Below the pieces are notes generated by a model. It made no database searches, was not told the origin of the DNA, and saw only the letters and a program-made list of their open reading frames with translations. The position numbers were made by a program, and so were the translations under genes. Shown here one piece after another: positions 24,318 to 35,160 of a stretch of DNA of 64,000 nucleotides (the stretch's first letter is position 1; every line of letters begins with the position of its first letter). The DNA is from Cloeon dipterum (taxonomy: Eukaryota; Arthropoda; Insecta; Ephemeroptera; Baetidae), in contig NC_088787.1 of the NCBI RefSeq assembly GCF_949628265.1, positions 4,826,501-4,890,500 of the forward strand, given 5' to 3'.

Positions 24318-26355
24318 TTAGACAATAAACGAAGGAAAAGTGAAACAATGCGAATAAAGCAATACACCTTCGTGTAAGATTTTTACGTTGTCTGCAAGCT
24401 TCATGATATCTAAAGCAATTATTGCGCATTCCAAAGGCAACTCATTCTCTGTGAAAAAATTCGACTTAAAGAAAAATGCCTCAAATGCTGATAATTTTGG
24501 TAGAGAATCAAAGGCACTTTGAGACGTTTTGACCAGTTCTCCGAGAAGTGAATCAGTGTCCATGTAAGGCCCACAGTGCGAGATGTAACGGAATATTTTC
24601 AATTTGCTCAGGATTTGCTTGTTACTGATCAGGGTCGAAACTTGCTTAATATCATCCAAGTTCGGGCTAGAGTCAAACATGTAGAAATTCTCCAGTTTCG
24701 GAGCTCGCAAGACGTTTGATAGGTTGACGGTTTTTGTCCTGCAAGGAATTGAAAAATAAATAAAATAAAATAATCTTAAAATTTTCAAGCTCTTACTGGG
24801 CTAGTTCAATCCACTGTAAGTTTTTCAGCTGAGCAAAAGAGTTCAACGACTCCTCATCAGTCATGACAACTCCCATCAAAACCAGTGTTTCCAGTTTCGG
24901 GCAAGCGTTGAAAATTTTCTTGAACGTATATTTCAGATCTCTATCTATTACATTGCAGATGGACAGAGTGTGCAAGGTTTTGCCATAGCTGTCTAAAAAT
25001 CTGTCCAGAATGTCCTCTCTAGGGCAGCTGAGCAGAGCGAGTGATTTTAAGTGTGCATTAAATTGCAACAATGCGTCGATTTCCTTGGGAGTGATCATCC
25101 TGGGGTCATCAGTAAATGTGTACATGTTGATCTGGAATTGATTCATTTTAGGTATCATTTCAAATGAGCTGGAGTTTCATTTTTGACAGGTTCCTGACTT
25201 TCCTGAGGTTGTCAACAATGAAATTCCAGCAGTGCTAGAATTAAGAATTACCAACAAATGGGTGACGTTTGGAAACCAAGCCAGCTGATCGAATTCGAAA
25301 GATGAGTTTCTTAGTAAAACGCATAGGTGTCTCAGGGATGAAGGTGCCGATGGTGGTGTCATTGGAAGGAAGTAACCCTGATAGAAAGTTTTGATGTAAG
25401 CGTGGTGTTGGATGATTTCCAGCGAGGGCAAGAGTTGGATGCAGCGACGGGTTAAATTGTTAGGGCTATCAAGTGTGTATGAATATCCATCCCTCGAATA
25501 AAGCCTGAATAGGAACACTTTGAGGCGGGAAAAACTTTCCTCGAAGTCGCGGTCAAACCATTCCGGCGCAGTGATTGAATAATAAGAGTTATGAGATGAG
25601 GCAACATTGGCATCCACGTAAACCAGGTTTTTGAGGTTCTTGCAGATCTTCTTCAGGTGTCTAAATTTGATTACGAAATCTAAAATCACCAGCATCTTCA
25701 GCTTTTTCATTCTGCTAATATCAAAAATAATTTTTCGCTCCAACATCATGATTTTTGATATAGATTTAGGTTCAGGATCTTCTCCAATTGTGAGAAACTC
25801 GATGTTCGGGGCGAATTTTGCAATGATTCGTAAAACATTTAAGATTTGCCCTGCTCGAAGGGGCTCAGGACATAATGACATGAAGCTGTGCAGGTTGACT
25901 TCTTTCGTCTGGCTGTTGAGGATATTGGGGAGGAATTTCAGGTGGATCTGGAACGCGTTTTCATTCGTATCCCAGCTTTCCTGTGTCAACAGTGTCTCCA
26001 GAATTTTATTGCACAGATGATGGGCTGAAATTAAATGTTTAAATTAAATCCAAATTATAAATATTTTGAATCACTTACGCAATATAATTTTTTTCTTCTT
26101 TTTCTGCTCAGCAATTTTGAATATCCTCAAAATTTTCGTTACTTAATGAGCAAGAAACGTGTTATATGTTAATTTTAAATTAAAATGTGAGAACCCACTT
26201 AGATTATCCTTCTTCAGCACGTCCTCTTCATCTTTTGGGATGTATTGCTCCATATTATGTATAAGATTTTTGACTACAAGTTCCACCAAACTCGTTTCAT
26301 GTCGTTTCGTCGGCAGCATTGCAATAATTTCCAGCTCATCTTGTTCGATATCCAT
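24318..26355 (-). CDS. Leucine-rich-repeat protein with apparent frameshifts (possible pseudogene)
   Basis: Minus-strand gene starting at ATG 26355. Exon 1 is 26199-26355 (MDIEQDELEIIAMLPTKRH), a likely exon 2 is 26078-26125, exon 3 runs from 26024, exon 4 ends at 24797, and exon 5 is 24738 to the stop at 24318-24320. The sequence has LRR-like spacing (RMKKLKMLVILDF, HLKKICKNLKNLVYVDA, CPKLETLVLMG), the same plan as the gene at 744-3067. Between about 25150 and 25230 the coding sense changes frame twice: FPNVTHLLVILN, then NLRKVRNLSKMKLQLI in another frame, then MIPKMNQFQINMY in a third. No intron of plausible length reconciles them, so this is a recent pseudogene or contains assembly errors. 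Exon 2 limits are the least certain. Confidence 0.6.
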
Positions 26356-26873
26356 TTGAAGTAAAAAATATGAAAGTAATGGAGCTCAGCACCAGACTTT
26401 GCCTTGCGAGTCCGTTATATATTTTGCTACTTAAATACTTTGAACAAACTATAGTGCGGTCTTCTTGGTATTGGGTGTTAGAGACGAGAGATGATTCAAG
26501 TCCCACACACAATAATTCAATAAATTTACAGAATATTACACTAAAACCTTTGTGTTTGAAATCTAATGAATTTTAAATTCTGAAATTAAGAAATGATGAG
26601 CGATTAAAGAAATATTGAGGACAATTTTAAGACGAAAAAATATTTGTTTACTCAAGAAACAAGCATTTGTTTGTTTTGTGTGAGTCTGTGTACAGAAAGA
26701 GAATAAATGTTTGAATCTAAACCAATCATATTGGAGCATTTAGTACTTTGAACTCTTTTATAGTGTGTGTGCCTTTCCACAAGACCACCAATCCTCAAAC
26801 TAGTGAGCGAGTACGTCTGCAACCTTTCGAGTGTCCAGTCGTGTCTTAGTTATCAGCCGCATTTGAACTTAAA
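26356..26873. promoter_or_regulatory. Head-to-head intergenic region, LRR gene / ZNF4
   Basis: About 520 bp between the divergent start codons at 26355 (-) and 26874 (+). Short open frames here have no domain. It presumably contains both promoters; no specific element could be assigned. Confidence 0.4.
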
Positions 26874-28590
26874 ATGGGAGAGACATCAATTCCTTTGTCG
26901 GCAAACTATCCCAAAGACAACTGGCTCAACATTAGGTACCAAAATATGGACAAGTTGGCCGACTACGCCATCAAAGTCGTCAACAAGGACCAAACAGTGA
27001 CGGTAAGTTCACGAAATGATTGTTCATTCTTAGATTTTTCAGACTTTAACTCTCTCCTCAGGAGGTCAAAGCTTTTCATAGTGACCTGACATTAGGCAGC
27101 AAGCGCCCTTTGGAGCTGGCGTATCCAATTCCTGGAAAGCCGAAACAAGTGTTAAAAGACATCGATGCGGACGTCCTTAAGTTGGCCCTCGAGTAAGGCT
27201 TGAAATTGTATTTAAATATTATCTAATTTTGACAAACGTTATTTAGGTTCATCCACCTCAACGGCAACCTGTTGTCCGAAGTGGACAGTTTGAACAATTG
27301 CATACAATTAATTGTTTCGGCCGATCGGCTCGAAATCCTTGGTTTAGACCAATTTAGCGCCAAATTGTTGATGAACAAGTTCCTCTCCGTGGAGAATGTG
27401 TGGAATGTCTTAAACTCACACCAAGACAATTCTGTCACCTCTACGACTTGTCTCAAGGTATAAATTTGATATATTTTACCTCATAGTTAACTAATATTAA
27501 TTTTTAGTATCTGGGTGTCGAAAGCAACGATTGCCTGCAAAACGAAATTTTGCAGATTAAGTTGGCGGAAAGTGAGAAGGAAGAAAATGCAGATCACAAG
27601 GAAAAGACGAGTGATCGGAAGAGTGGGAAGAAATGTATCTACTGTGGACAAGTTTTCGCAAATATTGGTAGTCACGTGAGAAATATGCACGAGAATGCCA
27701 TCAGGTGTGGCTATCATAAATGTGCCACTTATTTCCAAACTTTCGAGGAAAAGGAGGCACACACCAAGGACGTGCATGAAAAGTCCAAAGCGAAGAAATT
27801 GATCAAGTGCAGTTTTTGCGAAAAGGAGTATCGGGGGACCTGTGCAATCAGAAGGCATGTTCATCGTGTTCATTCTGAATATCCGGTACGATGCACTTTT
27901 CGTGGTTGTCTTTCATATTTCAAAACCAAATTCGAAATGGAGATTCACTTTGATTCAGCTCACAAGAAGGTCGACGAAAAAGTCTTCATGTGTCAGCATT
28001 GCGAGTATAAAACCTCAAGGAATTACAATTTGACGACTCACATTTCTGGTTTCCATTTGCCCAAGTCAGTCAAGTGTGACAAATGTGAAAAAATGTTCGC
28101 CTCGAAGCAAATTCTGGCTCAGCATGTCAATGAGAGACACAAGTCTCGGATGTGCTCAACTTGCAAATCAAATGTCGTTGTGAAATATTTCAAATTTCAT
28201 TGCAAAAGAACCCGCTGCACGCGCTGCAAAAATGATTTTGAGTGCTCAGGTTTGTACCAATCGCACTTGAAAACATGCAAACAATCTCTTTTCACATGTC
28301 AACAATGCCTAAAGACTTATCAGAAGTATTCTCTTTTGAAATACCACTTGAATAGGACACATAGAAACGATCCGTGCAAAAGTGAAAAAATTCTGAAAGA
28401 CCACTTGAATCATGTTCACAAGAAACTGAATTTGAAGCACTGTCCCAAAAGCGTCACTGATTTTGCAAACTTGAAAAACTACTTGGCTGCGGAACACAAT
28501 TTGATTGACCGCGAATTCGAATGTGACCAGTGTGAAAGAAAATTCGATTCCACGTCTTTCCTGGCTCTTCATAAAAGATTCACTCATTAG
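26874..28590 (+). CDS. ZNF4: BTB/BACK-like domain fused to C2H2 zinc fingers, last finger cut off
   Basis: Exons 26874-27002, 27062-27192, 27247-27457 and 27508-28590 join in phase (phase 0, GA|G, phase 0) for 517 residues. Residues 1-170 look like a diverged BTB/BACK module: TEVKAFHSDLTLGSK, then DVLKLALEFIHLNG, then CIQLIVSADRLEILGL and NKFLSVENVWNVLN, matching the H-x-x-L, F-x-x-(F/I)-x-Y/L-x-G and A-D-x-x-x-(I/L)-x-G-L pattern. The rest is colinear with the ZNF1-3 finger exon. The join falls inside exon 4 near 27552 (LQIKLAESEKEENADHKEK, compare KIKLPKSEKEENAEH in ZNF3). Two short in-frame deletions shorten the middle fingers, and a TAG at 28588-28590 removes the final CxxC finger although that frame stays open to TAA at 28690-28692. 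BTB-zinc-finger proteins are usually transcription regulators; that role is inferred. Confidence 0.75.
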
Positions 28591-28692
28591 GAAAACAAAA
28601 TTCTGGACACGTGCAAGGTGTGCGGAAAATCAATGACTGGCAGAAGTATGAAAAGACATTTACTGACAATTCACGGCACAGAAAATCCTTAA
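28591..28692 (+). pseudogene. Stranded last finger of ZNF4
   Basis: In frame with ZNF4 but beyond its stop: ILDTCKVCGKSMTGRSMKRH, then LLTIHGTENP and TAA, equal to the C-terminus of ZNF1-3. Paralogues have TTG (Leu) where ZNF4 has TAG. Absence of further damage suggests a recent change or read-through. Confidence 0.75.
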
Positions 28693-30464
28693 TTATGCCC
28701 CTTTTTCATACAATTGTTGAACTTTCGAAAATATCGCAATTTTAAAATGGCAGAGGTTGTTTTGCATTAATGAAATTTATAAATATTGTCCTTTCGTTTG
28801 GTAGGATGATGGTTTTAAAATTTTGTCGTAATAAATAAGGGCAAGGTTTGGAGAATTATATTATTTTGAGCTATAATTGAAGTGTAATAACAAATAATTT
28901 CTAAATCGACGGATTTAATTGTAGCTTTATTGTCTAATAAATTGTTTGAAATCGCAAAGTTTATTTTCATTTGACTAAAAAAATAAATTCAAAGCATCAG
29001 GTAGACCACAATAGGTTCAGTTTGCTGCCTGCAGAAAATTCTTTTTTTGCAACACTCGAACGAAGAGAGTGATGAATTAAGTCTGTGTCAACCCATTAGT
29101 CTGTACGAGACTGTGGTTGAAAGCCCACAAAATATCACAATTTCATGAAATATAGACATCAAGTGCAAACCTGGCGAATTTAGTGCAGTGCGCGCCCTTC
29201 CCGGTCCGAGAGGACAGGGATAAAAAGAGCAAAAAAAAACAAGAAACCTACAGAACTGTAATGCTTCATAGTAAATCAGACAGTATCTATTTGATCCTAA
29301 TTATTTCTACTGAAATTTCACTGACATTGAAACTCTGCATGGGGATATGATATTTAAGTTAATAGCAAGAGCATTTATTTTGTGTTCTCAACGTAAAGCT
29401 GCTCCAAAAAACAGGTGTTTCCCGCCGAGCTTCTCTTTCACACTGACAGCTGACAGCAGTGGCAGGGACAAATTTAGGGATGGGGGATGAGACAGTGCAC
29501 CAGCGCAGTAAACGATGAAATGGCGCTTTTCGGTGTTGCCATTTTTCATCCAATAAAATATTGCTTGTGATATATGATTTTAATTAGCCCGAATGAGATA
29601 AATAACAAACCTACTTTTTAAAAAAAAAAAAATAATAAATTACTCGATGCGGGCGATTTCTATCAAATTGTTTTAATTAGATTTTGCACAACTAAATGCG
29701 CAACAAATATATTTAAATGCAAATATTTTTAAGAAAGGTATAGGTCAAACGAAAATTGAAATCCCAATCTCTTTTTCTATTTTTTTGTGGTTTCTCAAAC
29801 TTTGTCTGGAGGTATATTTGAAATGTTTTAAAATTTTGTAAGAGTTAGAATTGCCATGAATAATTGTTGACGTTCCGGCCGCTCACCTCAGCTCCTTCAG
29901 TTTCTCCCTGAGAACCCTCGCGACGCTCAAACATTTTGCATAAATTTGGCTTGCGTGCGCGGATGAGTAAAAACCGCATCTTCCGCGGGCTGCAGAAACT
30001 TTGAATTTTCATATTCATGTACTCAGACACGCAATTAAAATTCACCGAAACTTGATTACACGATTTCCTCGACGCAAATGTTTCTCAAATAGTTAATTTT
30101 ACCAAGTGTGCAAAATACGCGGCTTTAGAGCGCTGCTCTTAACATATATACTTTTAAAGTTAAACCACAATTTAATGAAAGAAAAAATGATTTCATTTCA
30201 TTCCCTAAATCCATTTGACTTTTACTGAATTTAGTCTAATTTGGAACAAAATATTTGCGTATCAGATAAATATTTTTAAAAGTAAACAAACACAATGGTT
30301 ATTCATTTGCATATTTGTAAACAAAAATGAATGAAAGACCAAAGTACAAATATGAAAAGTGGGTCCCTCTCCCTCTCCATTCATTGAGTTTTCAGCTGAA
30401 CGGCAGAGAAGGTTCAGTCCCGATTCCAGATTTCAAAGAAAACGTTTTGCCTTAGTTTTTGACG
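28693..30464. other. Intergenic with ZNF-unit tail and a repeat fragment
   Basis: From 28720 to about 29140 it resembles the tails of the other ZNF units ('gtttgaaatcgcaaagttta', 'gagactgtggttgaaagcccacaaaat'). At 29185-29245 lies 'gcgcgcccttcccggtcc...acagggataaaaagagcaaaaaaa', shared with 40987-41043. The rest to 30464 is AT-rich without a supported gene. Confidence 0.5.
29185..29245 (+). repeat. Repeat tail fragment with A-rich end
   Basis: 'gtgcagtgcgcgcccttcccggtcc' followed by 'gacagggataaaaagagcaaaa', nearly identical to 40981-41043. The A-rich end suggests the 3' tail of a SINE-like retroelement. Confidence 0.5.
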
Positions 30465-31075
30465 ATGGTGTCTTTGCGATTGACCAGAGTGGTTAAACTT
30501 ATTACAGACTTTTTGAACACAACTAGACAGCCTGAGGACACAATGGAGTCAGTTATTTCAGACCAGCCGAGACACATCGAGCACAAGATTGAAAACTCGA
30601 GCAGCGATGAGGAGAGTTCCTCTTTGAGTGTCCAGTCTCCAGGTAGTTGGAATAAAGTATATTTTAGTTTCGTTGAATAACTGTCCCAATCAGAGAACAT
30701 CAGGATTGATCCTGAAGATTATTTCTCGTCGGATTTTGAGGATATGGCGAGCCTGGGACTTTCATCCAGTTCAAACGAAGGGGAATTAATCAGCCAGTGC
30801 GAAGAAAATCTGCTTCGCAAGCAAAGTTAGTCAAACCTCGCTTTGAAGAGCCAGAGAAGAATTTATTTCCTTTTATTCTAGGTTTGGATCGTGCTCAAAA
30901 GGTTGAAGATCAAAGCGGCAAATCGAATGTCGAAAACAACATTTCAGAGCCGCAATTTGAACTGAATCGAACTGAAACAGACGCTCAAGATAACGGTGGA
31001 TACAAATGCGGCTATTGCGGCAAAATATTTCCGAATGCGTACGAGCTGTGGCTTCACTTGGACGCAGAGCATTAG
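30465..31075 (+). CDS. Acidic/serine-rich protein with one C-terminal C2H2 finger
   Basis: Exons 30465-30642, 30694-30825 and 30882-31075 join in phase (G|AG, A|GT) to 167 residues. The N-terminal two thirds is low-complexity, rich in serine and acidic residues (NSSSDEESSSLS, DPEDYFSSDFEDM). A single classical finger closes the protein: YKCGYCGKIFPNAYELWLHL followed by DAEH and TAG. AATAAA is at 31088-31093, only 13 nt after the stop. One finger alone seldom gives sequence-specific DNA binding, so the acidic part could be an activation or protein-contact region; this is inference. It is convergent with the finger gene at 32354-33156. No orthologue recognised. Confidence 0.65.
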
Positions 31076-32353
31076 AAGATTCGCGCAAATAAAATTTCCA
31101 AACCGCTGGAATTTATAAATTCTTCGTTATATCATCAGAATTTTCTTAAAGTGAAATTGCTAACCAATTTTCTTGCGCTTCAATCTATATCTCTTCCTGC
31201 TTTATGGGCCTCAAAAATATTTTTTATAATTTAAACAAACATTTAAGCCATACAAATTTTGCTCCTATAATTTTTCTGAACGTTCAACTGAATTTAATCT
31301 TGAGCCTACAAAATCCTGCTCTGCGATTTTTGCTTCCGAGATTGTCGTTCTCATTCCCAGGTTTATTTACAATTAATTCCGCGTTTGAACGACTCACTTC
31401 TGTTTGTCGAGGAGGTTTGAACCCACAAAAAGAAAAATAAAATTAAATACGAAACTATTTCTTGCCCCTCGAATTTTTATTCGAAAACTCCATGTTATCG
31501 GCTTTCTTTCGTTACACCAATTTTCAGAACGTGTAAATTTGATTTCTTATTAGATTTTTTCGACTAACAAACCTAAAAATCGTTTGGCAAGCACAAAATA
31601 TATTTCTAAATAATTGTGGTGTTTCTTAAATGAGCCAGATAAAACTTGATTTGAAATCAAAATCCAAGAATTTGGATAAAGAAAAAGAAATCCTTTTAAA
31701 CGCCTAGAGAAGTGACAAGTTGGCAACCTGCGAGGCATTAGAGCGCTGCACGTTGCATATACTCTTACAGCATTGAGTGGAAAAATAGGCGTCAGACAAT
31801 TTTCCGCAGCACGAACTTTGTGCCAGATTTGTTTATGAGAATCGGACTCTCAATCAAATGGCGCTGGCATTTCTTGTGTTTATGTGACGTCAGCAGAAAT
31901 TGCTGGGAAAGGGACAAAAGGGAAAGATGAACAGGTACCTGAACCAAAAGACATTCCATGCGCGTTCTCGAAGTGATTTCCAATATTTTTACCCTGTGGG
32001 AACTAACACGTATATAATTCTCCGTCTGAAAAGGGTTGGGAGAGCATCAGTCATAATTTTTCATTTTTATTAATTTTCAAACACGTCTGTTGCTTTAGAA
32101 ATAAAAGTTCACTTTGATCTTGGTTAATTGTTATTTTATTTGCTAAATTTTCTATCTACTTGGTTTGAGTTTATTTTGTACAAAACTCTACTGGAAATTT
32201 GATATTAATTTGTTTTCACACTACATTTCTTCTGTAAAGCTAAAATTCATCTTAATTTTGATTTACATGTCGAGTAAAATTAATCTTAAAATACACGCTA
32301 TAATTTAAGCGTCAAGCCGCGTCACTAAACATTCAGTCAATCCACGTAAAGTA
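31076..32353. other. Convergent intergenic region
   Basis: AT-rich with the 3' ends of two convergent genes. Open frames at 31204-31440 and 31550-31983 have no domain support. A CRE-like gtgacgtcagc occurs near 31884. Confidence 0.5.
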
Positions 32354-33156
32354 TTAAGCACACTCAACAATTCGCTGCTTGTGCTGAACAAGTGCATAGC
32401 GGCTCATGTCTCTGCCGCATTTGGGACATTTTACCATTGTGTGACACATCTTGACATGCTGTTTCAAATCTGCTTTTGAAGCAAACATCTTGCCACATTT
32501 CTTCTGTCCACATCTGATTTTCTTTTCCGAATGCATAGTAAGAACATGTCTTTTTAAGTTGCGATTCTGCTCTGCCGAGTAATGGCAGAACTGGCACTGG
32601 AATTCCTTTCGTTCCAAATGCTCCTGTTGCTCGTGCTCGATTCTCTTTTGAACTGAGGCAAAATGATCTTTGCAAACACGATCAGAGGCGGTGCACTTTT
32701 CCAACTTTCCATTGTGCTTGCGCCTGGAGTGCATGGAAATATTGATATACACCTCGTTGCATTCACAGCATTTGCCTCTTTTGTATTGTTTTCTACCGCC
32801 GTTTGAGCCAGTTTTAGTAGAAGCAGAAGATTTTCTCTGTGATTCCACCTCTTGGAATTCCTCCATTCGACGATCGTTGTTTTCCTTCAAATTTAAATCA
32901 TTGTTCGCCTGCGATGAAGGTCCAGGATTGGCATCTTCCTCGCCGCCAATTCTCTGAGTTGTAGAATCTTGCTGGAATTCCTGGATTGGTTCAAGCAGAG
33001 CATCTTCGTTTCGTTCACTCTCTTGATTCCAGGACCGAGAACTGCGAAAAGTATGATTAATTTCATTTCAAGCAGAGAGCTCTGCAGTTATTACCTGCTT
33101 TCTTCTTGTGGACGCGAAATAATAGCTTTTCTTGGGATTCCTTTTACACGAGGCAT
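32354..33156 (-). CDS. Five-finger C2H2 zinc-finger protein
   Basis: Two exons, 33095-33156 (ATG at 33156) and 32354-33041, join AG|T to give 249 residues. The start MPRVKGIPRKAIISRPQEES is basic and lies after no other in-frame ATG. An acidic, glutamine-containing middle (ERNEDALLEPIQEFQQDS) leads to five fingers: CCECNEVYINISMHSRRKH, a widened finger ending EHEQQEH, CQFCHYSAEQNRNLKRHVLT, CGQKKCGKMFASKADLKQHV and CPKCGRDMSRYALVQHKQ ending in Cys (C2HC). The last resembles the CxxCGKSM finger of the ZNF1-3 family, suggesting distant kinship, but there is no ZAD or BTB. Predicted nuclear DNA-binding protein. Transcription is convergent with the gene at 30465-31075. Confidence 0.75.
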
Positions 33157-33766
33157 TTCATACAAGGGATGGAAAGTTGAAACCCAACGCAGCACTCTAG
33201 GGAAGGAATCCAACTGAAGGGCTGAGAGGGGAATGACTGAAAGGAGAACAATTCATGCGGCTTTTCAAACTCTCGAACAATTTTCCCTCATTTCAAACAT
33301 TTCTCCGCACAAAACGAGAGAAATCAGACAAAAGAAAAAAATCTTTTTTGCATCTCAATATTTCTTCTGACCTGAGTTTTCGAATCCCGTATTCCTTCCA
33401 GTCTCAATCTCGTTATTCGTTTTAACAATAAATTTCTAATTTCTAACATACATATATATCGCTATTGAATTGACAACATGCGTTTACAGAATTTAAATGG
33501 AAATAAATGTTTTTGGAAGCAAATTATTTATTTACAATTAAATATATCTACAAATTCTTGAGCAATGAATTGAGTTATTTATTTTGTTACAAATTTATTG
33601 TTATTTTCAAATTATGTTTCTAGAATTGTAATGGAAAAACGGGAAAACAAAGTCTTAAAGCAGACTGTCTTTGACGAATTTTCAGAGAAAATCAATTGAT
33701 TCTCGAGGGTTGAATTAGGTAATTAATTTGCTATTTTTCCAACAAAAAATTACTCAAAAGAGAACT

Positions 33767-33860
33767 GCACATGCGTGAGAGCTGGCTGGATCTGACAAAG
33801 AAGTCGTTCGTGCAGGTGCGGTGTCTTTGCAAAAACTCAAACCAGCTCTCACGCATGCGC
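33767..33860. repeat. Inverted repeat, 19-bp arms
   Basis: gcacatgcgtgagagctgg (33767-33785) and ccagctctcacgcatgcgc (33842-33860) are reverse complements at 18 of 19 positions, with a 56-nt loop. Confidence 0.8.
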
Positions 33861-34839
33861 ATTTCTCGCAAATACGTTCATATTGTTTTGCGGGAAAAAA
33901 GATCGCACGATGCAATATTTGGCTGGGAAAAATATCCATTTCACCTAATTTGACATTCAAGAACCGATTGGTCAGACAATCGCCAAGGGAGCAGCGCGAC
34001 TCTTCCAACTCTCCGTCTTTTCTCGAAATAAACGCTGCGAAGAATGACGAGCCTGAGGGACCAGTTAGTTGGAATCTCTATACTTTTCCCAGCGCTGTTT
34101 GGAAATCCTGGAATACTCAGTATCTTTTAGGGCAGGAAGACAAAAATAATTCGAGGAATGTGAGCTATTTGGGTAAAAATGTTTGAGTAATTTTCTAGAT
34201 TTCTCTCGGGTCTTGACAAACGTAAATGCTTGAGATAAATTAGAGGTCCGGAAGAAAAGAAAAATATTTCGAAGAAATGAGAAATATTTAGAGTATTTAT
34301 TAAATGTCTGATTTTTGGAAAAGCTACAATCGATCAAAAATTTCCTGATTTATTTTCTCACGAATTCGAATTTCGACTTCATCCAGAAATGGCGCCAATC
34401 CACCGTGGGTATGTTTCGATTGAAGAATATTTCGTACGATTTTAAATAAAAAAAACATCTTAAAAAGCGGCGCAATTTATCAGGAAATCTTTTGAGACCA
34501 ACTACGACTCGATCTAATTGAAATCGTAAAAACGTTTAACTTCGAAGTTCAGAAAACAAGATTTTATGAACTTCGCCAATTGAATAACTTGGGAATGGAA
34601 AAAATGCCATTTTTTCCGCAAATGGTCTCAGATTGTGATATTAACTGTTCGCTATCGCACACAAAGGCCTAGCACTGGTCTGGAAACTGATTTTAAATAT
34701 TCTCGCACCTGTAAAAAAAATAATTTTGATTTTTTACGGTTTTACCCCACGTGTAAAACACGTACAAGCACAAAAGCGCCTATAGATTGTGCATTTTATC
34801 TGTTTAAATTCAATGGTGTATAGATTCTAAGTCACGAAG

Positions 34840-35160
34840 TCTCAAACGAAGGTCTCGGTAAAATTTAACACCTGACCCACTCTGACGACCTTTTTCAGAG
34901 CAAGCAACCCTGAGATCGTTACCCGATCCATATTACGCATCTTTTTCAAAGCCGCCGACCGTTCCGACGCATTTTGAACGCATCCGCGAGCGATTTTTTG
35001 GCATTTTTCAGCCAATGATGACCACGAAGGCGAGTGCCGCGCAATTGCCTCGACGGACAGTTGACCGCAGGGAGGGCGGCGGGCGTCCGAATGGACCGAC
35101 ATTCGGACGCGAGCAACCAGGCGGCCTGGAGGGGCGTCCCGCGGGTAGCGAGCAATGACC
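34840..35160. repeat. Dispersed repeat, copy 2
   Basis: Same ordered blocks as 1-490 (ctgacgacctttttcag, aagccgccgaccgttccgacgca, gcgagcgattttt, cgacggacagt). The GC-rich end contains gcggcgggcgtccgaatgg, absent from copy 1. Confidence 0.5.

Noticed and set aside
33365..33400. tRNA-like 'ttcgaatcccg'
   Set aside because: No cloverleaf could be built around it.
33754..34186. Overlapping frames on both strands
   Set aside because: Driven by the inverted repeat and local composition; no domain.
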